From positions 1-6,852 of the forward strand of contig DFBF01000158.1 of assembly GCA_002367285.1 (NCBI GenBank): 6,852 nt of DNA. The letters are read 5' to 3'. The DNA comes from Rhodobacteraceae bacterium UBA3087. GTDB taxonomy: Bacteria; Pseudomonadota; Alphaproteobacteria; Rhodobacterales; Rhodobacteraceae. The notes beneath the pieces were generated by a model. That model made no database searches and was not told the origin of the DNA. It was given only the letters and a program-made list of their open reading frames with translations. A program made the position numbers and the translations under genes. Positions 1-4,863 of the stretch are shown piece by piece (within the stretch, counting starts at the first letter, position 1; the number at the start of each line of letters is the position of its first letter).

Positions 1-219
1 ACGGCCTTGATCCCCGGTGGGCTCTTTCACATCGGAATGAAACTGGGTATGGGCGAACTCCGCGACGGCATCGGCCGTTTCTATGCCTATTACTCCGAGG
101 ATGAATTGTTGCAGCACCTGACCACCGCCGGCTTCACGGCCGAAAGTATCACCCATGGCGAAGGCAAAGGTCTGAGCGGTCAGATCGACCCCTGGATCGT
201 GGTGCACGCCCGTGGCTGA
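1..219 (+). CDS. Class I SAM-dependent methyltransferase, C-terminal part (5' end outside window)
   Basis: The reading frame is open from base 1 and ends at TGA 217-219, so only the last 72 residues are present and the start lies upstream. The visible segment begins with an L-x-P-G-G-L-type motif (LIPGGLFHIG), which in class I methyltransferases is the strand and loop after the SAM-binding core. It then has the aromatic YAYYSEDEL segment and a late AGF turn, ending in DPWIVVHARG. This fits the C-terminal part of a small Rossmann-fold methyltransferase. The SAM-binding GxGxG region is not in the window, so the substrate cannot be told. Its last 8 bases overlap the GTG start of rnhA, which suggests co-transcription and coupled translation. 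The codon at 7 (TTG) could be read as a start, but the frame continues upstream with no stop, so it is better taken as internal. Confidence 0.8.
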   Translation, partial: TALIPGGLFHIGMKLGMGELRDGIGRFYAYYSEDELLQHLTTAGFTAESITHGEGKGLSGQIDPWIVVHARG

Positions 220-664
220 GTTCTTTGCCTATACCGATGGCGCCTGTTCCGGCAATCCCGGACCCGGTGGCTGGGGCGCGTTGCTGCAAGCCAAGGAGGA
301 CGGCAAGCTGGTCAAGGAACGCAACCTGAAAGGCGGCGAAGCCAACACCACCAACAACCGGATGGAGCTGTTGGCCGCCATCAATGCGCTGGAAACGCTG
401 GGCAAGCCCTGCTCGATCACCGTCATCACCGACAGCCAGTATGTGAAGAACGGCGTCACCGGCTGGATCCACGGCTGGAAACGCAACGGTTGGAAAACCT
501 CAGCGAAAAAGCCCGTGAAAAACGCCGACCTGTGGCAACGCCTGGACGAAGCTCAGGCGCGGCATGCGGTAACTTGGGAATGGGTCAAGGGCCACGCGGG
601 ACACCCCGAAAACGAACGTGCAGACGAACTGGCCCGCGCGGGTATGGCGCCCCACAAAAAGTAA
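212..664 (+). CDS. rnhA: Ribonuclease HI
   Basis: This enzyme cuts the RNA strand of RNA-DNA hybrids in the cytoplasm, for example during primer removal and R-loop clearance. The product has 150 residues, close to the usual size of about 155. All expected active-site residues are visible: Asp9 in YTDGACSGNPGPGGWG, Glu52 in NNRMELLA, Asp74 in ITDSQYV and Asp138 in ERADELA, with the conserved His128 in VKGHAGHPENERAD. The Trp- and Lys-rich handle (about residues 85-104) that contacts the hybrid in the E. coli-type enzyme is present, so this is the bacterial RNase HI form rather than a handle-less variant. The start is GTG at 212, lying inside the end of the methyltransferase gene (8-base overlap). 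There is no separate promoter space, so it is probably the downstream member of that operon and translated by coupling. Confidence 0.97.
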   Translation: MAEFFAYTDGACSGNPGPGGWGALLQAKEDGKLVKERNLKGGEANTTNNRMELLAAINALETLGKPCSITVITDSQYVKNGVTGWIHGWKRNGWKTSAKKPVKNADLWQRLDEAQARHAVTWEWVKGHAGHPENERADELARAGMAPHKK

Positions 665-681
665 GCTGAACACACCCTCCG

Positions 682-703
682 CCTGTCCCTTTGCAGGACA
701 CGG
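682..703 (+). terminator. Weak hairpin after rnhA, possible terminator
   Basis: Just after the rnhA stop, TGTCC (684-688) can pair with GGACA (696-700) across a 7-base loop. With C701 bulged, two further C-G pairs extend the stem to 682 and 703. A longer-range CACCC (673-677) / GGGTG (711-715) pairing could enclose it. There is no run of T residues after the stem, so it is a poor intrinsic terminator. The call rests on its place between two convergent genes. Confidence 0.2.
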
Positions 704-732
704 GCCGATGGGGTGGTGCGCAAAAGGGCTGG

Positions 733-966
733 CTATTTTACATAAGTCTGCCAGAGCCAGATCAGGAACACAGCCCCCAACACGGCCCCAATGAACCCAA
801 AGGCCATGCCGGTCAACGCCAGCAAAAACCGAAGCAAAAGCCCGCCAATCAGCGCGCCCAGAACACCGATGGCCACCGTGGTGGGCACATTGGCGTCAAT
901 GTCCATGAGGCGTGTGGCCAGAAACCCGGCCGCGGCACCCAGTATGATAAGAAGAATAACAGGCAT
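733..966 (-). CDS. GlsB/YeaQ/YmgE (transglycosylase-associated) family small membrane protein
   Basis: This is a 77-residue, very hydrophobic protein with about three membrane-spanning segments, near residues 3-20, 28-50 and 53-72. A short polar stretch (RLMDIDANVP, 19-28) separates the first two. The glycine-rich motif GVLGALIGG (34-42) and the overall pattern match the GlsB/YeaQ/YmgE family (Pfam Transgly_assoc). These are small inner-membrane proteins often induced by stress, with no proven biochemical activity; the 'transglycosylase-associated' name is historical. The family usually has about 80-90 residues, so this appears complete. The ATG at 966 is preceded by a GGGG that could serve as ribosome binding site but sits within a small hairpin. 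It converges on rnhA, 68 bases apart, and lies 148 bases downstream of fmt on the same strand, so read-through from fmt is possible. Confidence 0.75.
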   Translation of the reverse strand: MPVILLIILGAAAGFLATRLMDIDANVPTTVAIGVLGALIGGLLLRFLLALTGMAFGFIGAVLGAVFLIWLWQTYVK

Positions 967-968
967 GA

Positions 969-981
969 CCCCAATATGGGG
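969..981 (-). promoter_or_regulatory. Small inverted repeat covering the likely ribosome binding site of the GlsB-like gene
   Basis: CCCCA (969-973) and TGGGG (977-981) are perfect complements around a 3-base centre. On the mRNA (minus strand) this gives a 5-bp hairpin ending three bases before the AUG at 966. The only Shine-Dalgarno-like bases for this gene (UGGGG) form its 3' arm, so folding would hide them. Whether this regulates translation is inference; a 5-bp stem with a 3-base loop can also arise by chance. Confidence 0.35.
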
Positions 982-1007
982 ATTTTGCGGCGAATTGAAA
1001 GCCTAGA

Positions 1008-1050
1008 GCGTTTCGAGAAAAGGGTGTGCCATGCGTTTTTCTCGAAACGC
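1008..1050. repeat. Perfect 13-bp inverted repeat between fmt and the GlsB-like gene
   Basis: GCGTTTCGAGAAA at 1008-1020 is exactly complementary to TTTCTCGAAACGC at 1038-1050. A1021-T1037 adds a 14th pair, leaving a 15-base loop. A second, mutually exclusive hairpin is possible on the right side: GCGTTT (1033-1038) with AAACGC (1045-1050). No T-run follows on either strand, so it is not a standard intrinsic terminator, although it could slow or stop transcription coming from fmt or protect the fmt mRNA 3' end. Its intergenic position, length and CTAGAGCG-type flank suggest a dispersed palindromic repeat element. Only one copy is in this window, so that remains unproven. Confidence 0.6.
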
Positions 1051-1114
1051 CCACTCGGTCGATGTATTGGGTGGTGTTTCCACGCCCCCTGTCTCAGCCT
1101 TAAGCAGGAACGCT

Positions 1115-2014
1115 TTAACTGACGCAATCAGGCATATCAAAGCCGCGCAGAAAGTCTTGCGCCTGCATCGCGCGTTTGCCGGGGCGTTGGGCGGCCAGAA
1201 CCTCGATCGCGCCATCGCCACAGGCGACCACCAACCCGTTCAGCACCTGGCCGGGCGTTCCGCTGCCCTCGGCCAGACGGCTCGCCAACAGCTTGACCTG
1301 TTCGCCTGCGATGTCGCATTTCGCGCCGGGAAAGGGGGACAAGCCACGGATCAGGCGATCGACCTCGACCGCAGGGCGCGACCAGTCGATCCGCGCCTCG
1401 GTCTTGTCGATTTTGCTGGCATAGGTCACGCCGTCTTCGGGCTGCACCTCAGGTATCAGCGCGTTAACCTGCCCCAGCGCATCAACGATTAAACCGGCCC
1501 CCATGCCAGACAAACGGTCATGCAGCTGGGCGGTGGTTTCTTCGGCCCCAATCGCTGTGGAGTCGCGCAACAAAACGGGGCCTGTGTCCAGCCCGGCCTC
1601 CATCTGCATGATGCAAATGCCGGTCTGCGCGTCGCCCGCCATGATCGCGCGGTGGATCGGCGCAGCCCCACGCCAGCGCGGCAACAGCGACGCGTGGATG
1701 TTCAGGCAGCCATGCGTTGGCGCGTCCAAAATGGCCTGGGGCAGGATCAACCCATAGGCCACGACCACACCGATATCCGCACCCAGCGCAGCGAATACGG
1801 CCTGTTCATCTGCACCCTTCAGCGACACGGGATGGTGCACCTCCAGGCCCAGCTGCAATGCACGGGCATGAACCGGCGTCGGGCGGTCTTTCTTGCCGCG
1901 ACCCGCCGGGCGCGGCGGCTGGCAATAGACCGCGACCACCTCATGCCCCGCCTCAATCAACGCATCCAGAACCGGAACGGAAAACTCCGGCGTGCCCATG
2001 AAAACAACCTTCAT
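1115..2014 (-). CDS. fmt: Methionyl-tRNA formyltransferase
   Basis: Fmt transfers a formyl group from 10-formyl-tetrahydrofolate to Met-tRNAfMet, preparing the initiator tRNA in the cytoplasm. The product has 299 residues, somewhat shorter than the E. coli enzyme (about 315) but complete. The N-terminal Rossmann-like domain opens with KVVFMGTPEFSVPVLDAL. The catalytic triad expected for formyltransferases is visible as Asn105 and His107 in CLNIHASLLPRWRGAAPIHR, and Asp143 in MEAGLDTGPV. RPAGRGKK (35-42) is the basic loop used for tRNA binding. The C-terminal OB-like domain starts around residue 205, after the KIDKTEARIDW segment. The start at ATG 2014 is fixed by homology and by the 4-base ATGA overlap with the stop of the upstream deformylase-like gene; AAGGCG in the end of that gene serves as ribosome binding site. 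Extending to 2128 would add 38 non-homologous residues. It is the last gene of the def-def-def-fmt operon. Confidence 0.97.
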   Translation of the reverse strand: MKVVFMGTPEFSVPVLDALIEAGHEVVAVYCQPPRPAGRGKKDRPTPVHARALQLGLEVHHPVSLKGADEQAVFAALGADIGVVVAYGLILPQAILDAPTHGCLNIHASLLPRWRGAAPIHRAIMAGDAQTGICIMQMEAGLDTGPVLLRDSTAIGAEETTAQLHDRLSGMGAGLIVDALGQVNALIPEVQPEDGVTYASKIDKTEARIDWSRPAVEVDRLIRGLSPFPGAKCDIAGEQVKLLASRLAEGSGTPGQVLNGLVVACGDGAIEVLAAQRPGKRAMQAQDFLRGFDMPDCVS

Positions 2015-2508
2015 TGCATCGCCTTTTTGGCTTTTTTCAACAACATGTCGCGTTTCACCTTGGACAGGTTGTCGAAATACATGCGCCCGTTCAGATGGTC
2101 GATCTGGTGCTGCACGGATGTGGCCCACAAGCCGATGAAATCACGTTCCTCAACCTCTCCCTCCACATTCAGAAACCGCACGGTCACCGCACGCGGACGT
2201 TTGAAACCCGCCGACAGACCGGGCAAGTTCGGGCTGGCCTCTTCGTGTTCGCGATATTCGACCGAGGCATGCAGGATTTCCGGGTTCGCCAGGCGCACCG
2301 CTTGACCACGGGCGTCGGAACAATCAACCACGGCCAGACGCTGCATGATGCCCAGTTGCACGGCGGCCAGACCAACACCGGGCATGGCGTCCATGGCTTC
2401 GATCATTTCGTCCCAAATGGCGCGGGTGTCATCAGTCACGGCCTCGACCGGATCAACGGCGGTGCGCAACCGTTTATCGGGCCACATAAGGAAAGGGCGG
2501 TGGGTCAT
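2011..2508 (-). CDS. Peptide deformylase-like protein lacking catalytic residues (copy 3)
   Basis: The 165-residue product aligns along its whole length with the two deformylases upstream, so it belongs to the family. Motif 1 is kept in modified form as GVGLAAVQ (44-51), with Val where Pro is usual. Motif 2 (EGCLS in active enzymes) is changed to EEASPNLPG (89-97): the metal-binding Cys aligns with Ser92. Motif 3 (HExxH) reads HQIDH (134-138), with Gln135 in place of the catalytic Glu; the two metal-ligand His residues remain. By established knowledge of the family, losing both Cys and Glu should abolish normal deformylase activity, so a binding, regulatory or other role is inferred. The frame is intact and the GLWATSVQH segment is well preserved, which argues against a decaying pseudogene. 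It overlaps deformylase 2 upstream and fmt downstream by 4 bases each (ATGA), so it is translated in fixed coupling with both. Confidence 0.85.
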   Translation of the reverse strand: MTHRPFLMWPDKRLRTAVDPVEAVTDDTRAIWDEMIEAMDAMPGVGLAAVQLGIMQRLAVVDCSDARGQAVRLANPEILHASVEYREHEEASPNLPGLSAGFKRPRAVTVRFLNVEGEVEERDFIGLWATSVQHQIDHLNGRMYFDNLSKVKRDMLLKKAKKAMQ

Positions 2509-2996
2509 CTGGCGTACTCCTGTTCCAGAACGGCGCGCATATCAGGTGAGACGCGGTCAAATGTGACGATGCCGTTCAGGTGGTCCAATTCGTGTTGGGC
2601 GCAAATGGCGGCGAACCCGGTCAGAACCTCGATATGCGTGTCCCCCGCAAGGTCGCTCCAGCGCATCCGCACCTGGGTTGGGCGCGTGACGTCTGCGGTG
2701 ATGCCAGGGATCGACAAGCAGCCCTCAGGCCCCGTTGCAACCTGATCCGAGGCCCATTCGATCACGGGGTTCACCATGGTCACTGGCGATTTCACGCCTT
2801 CTTTCCAGGTGACATCCATAACGAAAACACGCTGCATCACGCCGACTTGCGGCGCGGCCAGCCCGCGTCCCTGCGCGGTGTACATCGTGTCGAACATGTC
2901 AGCAGCCAGATCGTGCAACGCGGCCAGATCCGTAACCGGGTCGCACAGGTGCGACAGGCGTGGATCAGGCCAGGTCAGGATCGCGCGCGCCGTCAC
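2505..2996 (-). CDS. def: Peptide deformylase (copy 2)
   Basis: Deformylases are cytoplasmic, ribosome-associated metalloenzymes that remove the N-formyl group from new proteins. The 163-residue product keeps all three motifs: GRGLAAPQ (43-50), EGCLS (91-95, metal ligand Cys93) and QHELDH (134-139, with His135, catalytic Glu136 and His139). It should therefore be active. It differs from copy 1 in the region before motif 3: GFAAICAQHELDH here, where copies 1 and 3 have GLWAT-x-VQH. It also has a short C-terminus (EQEYAR) without the basic helix of copy 1. These differences suggest altered substrate or ribosome contact, but that is inference. The start is GTG at 2996, which overlaps the TGA of copy 1 by 4 bases (GTGA). 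Its own TGA overlaps the start of copy 3 in the same way. Confidence 0.93.
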   Translation of the reverse strand: MTARAILTWPDPRLSHLCDPVTDLAALHDLAADMFDTMYTAQGRGLAAPQVGVMQRVFVMDVTWKEGVKSPVTMVNPVIEWASDQVATGPEGCLSIPGITADVTRPTQVRMRWSDLAGDTHIEVLTGFAAICAQHELDHLNGIVTFDRVSPDMRAVLEQEYAR

Positions 2997-3514
2997 ATCC
3001 GCGCCTGTTCGCGCTTCAGCTTCTGCATCTTGCGGGTGATCATCTGGCGTTTCAGCGGTTTGAGGTAATCAATGAACAGCTTGCCATCCAGGTGGTCGAT
3101 TTCGTGCTGCACACAGGTCGCCCAGAGACCATCGAAATCGGCCTCCTGAAGGTCGCCGCTTGTGTCCAGCCAACGCACGGTCACATCGGCGGGCCGGGTG
3201 ACTTCGGCGTATTGGTCGGGGATCGACAGGCAGCCCTCCTCGTACACGCTTGTGTCGTCCGAGGACCGGATGACCTCAGGATTGAACATGACCATGGGCT
3301 TGGGCGGCACGCCCTCGGCCTTTTCGCAATCCAGCACGATCAGCCGTTGAGTGATGCCAACCTGCGGCGCGGCCAGGCCAATGCCAGGCGCGTCATACAT
3401 CGTCTGCAACATGTCATCGGCCAGCACGCGCAGCTCATCCGACAGGTCGGGCACGGCGTCACATACCTTTTTCAGGCGCGGGTCGGGGTGGATCAGGATC
3501 GGTCGTATGGTCAT
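2993..3514 (-). CDS. def: Peptide deformylase (copy 1)
   Basis: This is the first gene of the operon and the most canonical of the three deformylases. The 173-residue product carries GIGLAAPQ (44-51), EEGCLSIP (92-99, metal ligand Cys95) and QHEIDH (136-141, with His137, catalytic Glu138 and His141), plus GLWATCVQH before the last motif. It ends in a Lys/Arg-rich helix (about residues 152-173, with KPLKRQM and KLKREQARM). In the E. coli enzyme a C-terminal helix docks at the ribosome exit tunnel, so this copy is the best candidate for the main ribosome-bound enzyme. Start ATG 3514 is followed by the family-typical PILIHPDPRL. An in-frame stop (TAA, reading 3526-3524) lies just upstream, so no longer form is possible. 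No Shine-Dalgarno sequence is visible before it. Confidence 0.96.
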   Translation of the reverse strand: MTIRPILIHPDPRLKKVCDAVPDLSDELRVLADDMLQTMYDAPGIGLAAPQVGITQRLIVLDCEKAEGVPPKPMVMFNPEVIRSSDDTSVYEEGCLSIPDQYAEVTRPADVTVRWLDTSGDLQEADFDGLWATCVQHEIDHLDGKLFIDYLKPLKRQMITRKMQKLKREQARM

Positions 3515-3520
3515 GGCAGG

Positions 3521-3549
3521 TATTTAGGCGATGTGCCGCGCCTTCGCAA
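3521..3549 (-). promoter_or_regulatory. Candidate promoter of the def-fmt operon, predicted leaderless
   Basis: Read on the minus strand, TTGCGA (3549-3544) is separated by exactly 17 bases from TAAATA (3526-3521), a plausible housekeeping sigma-factor arrangement though each box is imperfect. Only six bases lie between the -10-like box and the ATG at 3514, so transcription starting at the usual distance would begin at or next to the A of the start codon. This agrees with the absence of a Shine-Dalgarno sequence. The assignment is by eye. Confidence 0.45.
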
Positions 3550-3553
3550 CGCC

Positions 3554-3592
3554 CCTTGCGCGCGGCAAAAACGCCGTTAGCTTGGCGCAAGG
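3554..3592. repeat. Inverted repeat in the divergent def / MalY-family promoter region
   Basis: CCTTGCGC (3554-3561) and GCGCAAGG (3585-3592) are perfect 8-bp complements, 23 bases apart. A small internal palindrome, CGGC (3563-3566) with GCCG (3573-3576), lies between them. The element sits just upstream of the def promoter candidate and over the likely promoter of the PLP-enzyme gene, a position suited to an operator for a dimeric regulator. No regulator gene is next to it. Confidence 0.4.
3556..3583 (+). promoter_or_regulatory. Candidate promoter of the MalY/PatB-family gene
   Basis: TTGCGCG (3556-3562) followed after 13 bases by GTTAGCTT (3576-3583) loosely matches the Caulobacter-type housekeeping pattern (TTGaCgS, 10-14 bases, GCTAnAWC). 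Transcription would start near 3588-3592, giving a leader of about 20-25 bases that contains the GGAG ribosome binding site at 3600-3603. The -10 match is weak. Both boxes lie within or beside the arms of the inverted repeat. Confidence 0.3.
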
Positions 3593-3611
3593 CACGCGAA
3601 GGAGATCCGCC

Positions 3612-4781
3612 ATGAATTTCGACGAAGACATCAACCGCTTTGGCACCCATTCCGTAAAATGGGACATGATGGAGAAGATTTACGGCGTGCCCGCCAAGGA
3701 CGGCATTTCCATGTGGGTCGCCGATATGGACTTTCGCCCGCCGGCCTGCGTGCAAAACGCGCTTCAGGGGATGCTGGATCACGGCATCTATGGTTATTAC
3801 GGCGACGAAAGCGGGTATCGCAATGCGATCTGCTGGTGGATGCAGGAACGCCATGGCTGGACGGTTGATCCCGCCGCGATCTTCACCACGCATGGTCTGG
3901 TCAATGGCACCGCGATGTGCATCGATGCCTTTACACAGCCCGGCGACGGCGTGGTGCTGTTCACCCCGGTCTATCACGCTTTTGCCCGCGTAATTTCGGC
4001 CGCCGGGCGCGAAGTGGTCGAAATGCCGCTGGCCAACATCAACGGGCGGTATGAATACGACTTTGATGCCTATGATGCGGCGATGACGGGCAACGAAAAG
4101 ATGCTGGTGCTGTGTTCGCCGCACAACCCCAGTGGGCGTGTTTGGACCCGTGAAGAACTGGAGGACGTGGCCGCCTTTGCAAAGCGTCACGACCTGATAC
4201 TGGTGTCTGATGAAATCCACCACGACCTGGTGATGCCGGGGTCCACCCATACCCCGATGACGGCCATAGACGGCATCGAAGACCGGCTGGTCATGATGAC
4301 CGCGACGACGAAAACCTTCAACATCGCGGGCAGCCATTCCGGCAATGTAATCGTCACCGACCCGGACCTGCGCGCCAAATTCGCCGGGCGCATGGCGGCA
4401 ATGGGCCTGTCGCCGAACAGTTTCGGCCTGTACATGGCTGAAGCTGCCTATTCCCCCGAAGGGGCCGCCTGGGTCGACGATCTGGTGCAATATCTAAATG
4501 GCAACCTGCGCCTGTTTGACGAAGGGATCAACGCAATCCCCGGCCTTGCCTCGATGAAGATGGACTCGACCTATTTGGCCTGGGTCGATTTCTCCGGCAC
4601 CGGCATGGGGCCCGAGGAATTCACCCGCCGCACCGAACAAGACGCGCGTATCGCGGCGAACCACGGGCCGACCTTCGGGACAGGCGGAGAGGATTTCTTG
4701 CGCTTCAACCTGGCCACGCCGCGCGCTCGCGTGGTTGAGGCGGTTGAGCGGATGCAAAAGGCGTTCAGCGACCTGCAATAA
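3612..4781 (+). CDS. MalY/PatB-family PLP-dependent aminotransferase / putative C-S lyase
   Basis: The 389-residue product is a fold-type I PLP enzyme of the usual length for the MalY/PatB (cystathionine beta-lyase-like) branch. The opening NRFGTHSVKWD (8-18) and MWVADMDF (34-41) are hallmarks of that branch. PLP-site features are visible: Tyr121 in TPVYHAF, Asn172 in CSPHNPSGRVW, Asp200 in VSDEIHHDLV, Lys234 (Schiff-base lysine) in TATTKTFNIAG, and Arg364 in FLRFNLATPR for the substrate carboxylate. Family members cleave C-S bonds of cystathionine or other cysteine conjugates, giving pyruvate, ammonia and a thiol; some also act as aminotransferases or bind regulators, as E. coli MalY does with MalT. 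Which holds here cannot be told. ATG 3612 is chosen over upstream starts because of the GGAG at 3600-3603 and the family N-terminus. It is divergent from the def operon and apparently monocistronic. Confidence 0.88.
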   Translation: MNFDEDINRFGTHSVKWDMMEKIYGVPAKDGISMWVADMDFRPPACVQNALQGMLDHGIYGYYGDESGYRNAICWWMQERHGWTVDPAAIFTTHGLVNGTAMCIDAFTQPGDGVVLFTPVYHAFARVISAAGREVVEMPLANINGRYEYDFDAYDAAMTGNEKMLVLCSPHNPSGRVWTREELEDVAAFAKRHDLILVSDEIHHDLVMPGSTHTPMTAIDGIEDRLVMMTATTKTFNIAGSHSGNVIVTDPDLRAKFAGRMAAMGLSPNSFGLYMAEAAYSPEGAAWVDDLVQYLNGNLRLFDEGINAIPGLASMKMDSTYLAWVDFSGTGMGPEEFTRRTEQDARIAANHGPTFGTGGEDFLRFNLATPRARVVEAVERMQKAFSDLQ

Positions 4782-4804
4782 TCCGGCGGCGTAGACCGGC
4801 GATC

Positions 4805-4829
4805 CCCCGCGCATTCACCCTGCGCGGGG
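4805..4829 (+). terminator. Strong GC-rich hairpin after the MalY/PatB-family gene
   Basis: CCCCGCGCA (4805-4813) and TGCGCGGGG (4821-4829) form a perfect 9-bp stem with a 7-base loop, 23 bases after the stop codon. Only two T residues follow, so it lacks a proper U-tract, but its position and strength fit a transcription terminator or 3'-end stabiliser. Confidence 0.55.
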
Positions 4830-4857
4830 TTGCTGTCAGCGTGACAGCCGTCATGCT
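4830..4857 (+). promoter_or_regulatory. Palindrome and candidate promoter directly before the YkuD-family gene
   Basis: GCTGTCA (4832-4838) and TGACAGC (4842-4848) are perfect 7-bp complements around GCG. TTGCTG (4830-4835) and CATGCT (4852-4857), 16 bases apart, could serve as weak -35 and -10 boxes; the palindrome would then fill the -35 and spacer, as an operator does. The -10-like box ends six bases before the ATG at 4864 and no Shine-Dalgarno sequence is seen, so a leaderless transcript is possible. The palindrome is certain; the promoter reading is tentative. Confidence 0.35.
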
Positions 4858-4863
4858 GGGCGC

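Noticed and set aside
1008..1050. Intrinsic terminator of fmt at the long palindrome
   Set aside because: No T-run follows the stem on either strand and the stop codon is 65 bases away, so it is listed as a repeat with possible RNA roles instead.
691..1122. Plus-strand open frame (143 codons) across the GlsB-like gene
   Set aside because: It is very rich in Gln, Pro, His and Lys with no structure-like pattern, and is antisense to a hydrophobic protein with a family motif. It is also read through the palindrome at 1008-1050.
2015..2128. Upstream extension of fmt to the ATG at 2128
   Set aside because: It would add 38 residues before the family-typical KVVFMGTPEF start and overlap the deformylase-like gene by more than 100 bases. 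ATG 2014 has a ribosome binding site and the operon's standard 4-base overlap.
2011..2508. Calling the third deformylase copy a pseudogene
   Set aside because: The frame is intact, the length is normal, fold residues are preserved, and both ends overlap neighbours precisely. Loss of catalytic residues alone does not make it a broken gene.
1520..3068. Several long plus-strand open frames opposite fmt and the deformylases (1520-2305, 2014-2745, 2580-3068)
   Set aside because: They are antisense to genes with clear catalytic motifs, have no family-like segments, and lack ribosome binding sites.
3531..3611. Upstream start for the PLP-enzyme gene
   Set aside because: The 27 extra residues have no family similarity and cover the divergent promoter region; GGAG sits correctly before ATG 3612.
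3459..4490. Long minus-strand open frame (343 codons) antisense to the PLP-enzyme gene
   Set aside because: It is rich in His, Arg and Gly with no recognisable domain, and it lies opposite a clearly recognised gene. Long antisense frames are expected in GC-rich coding DNA.
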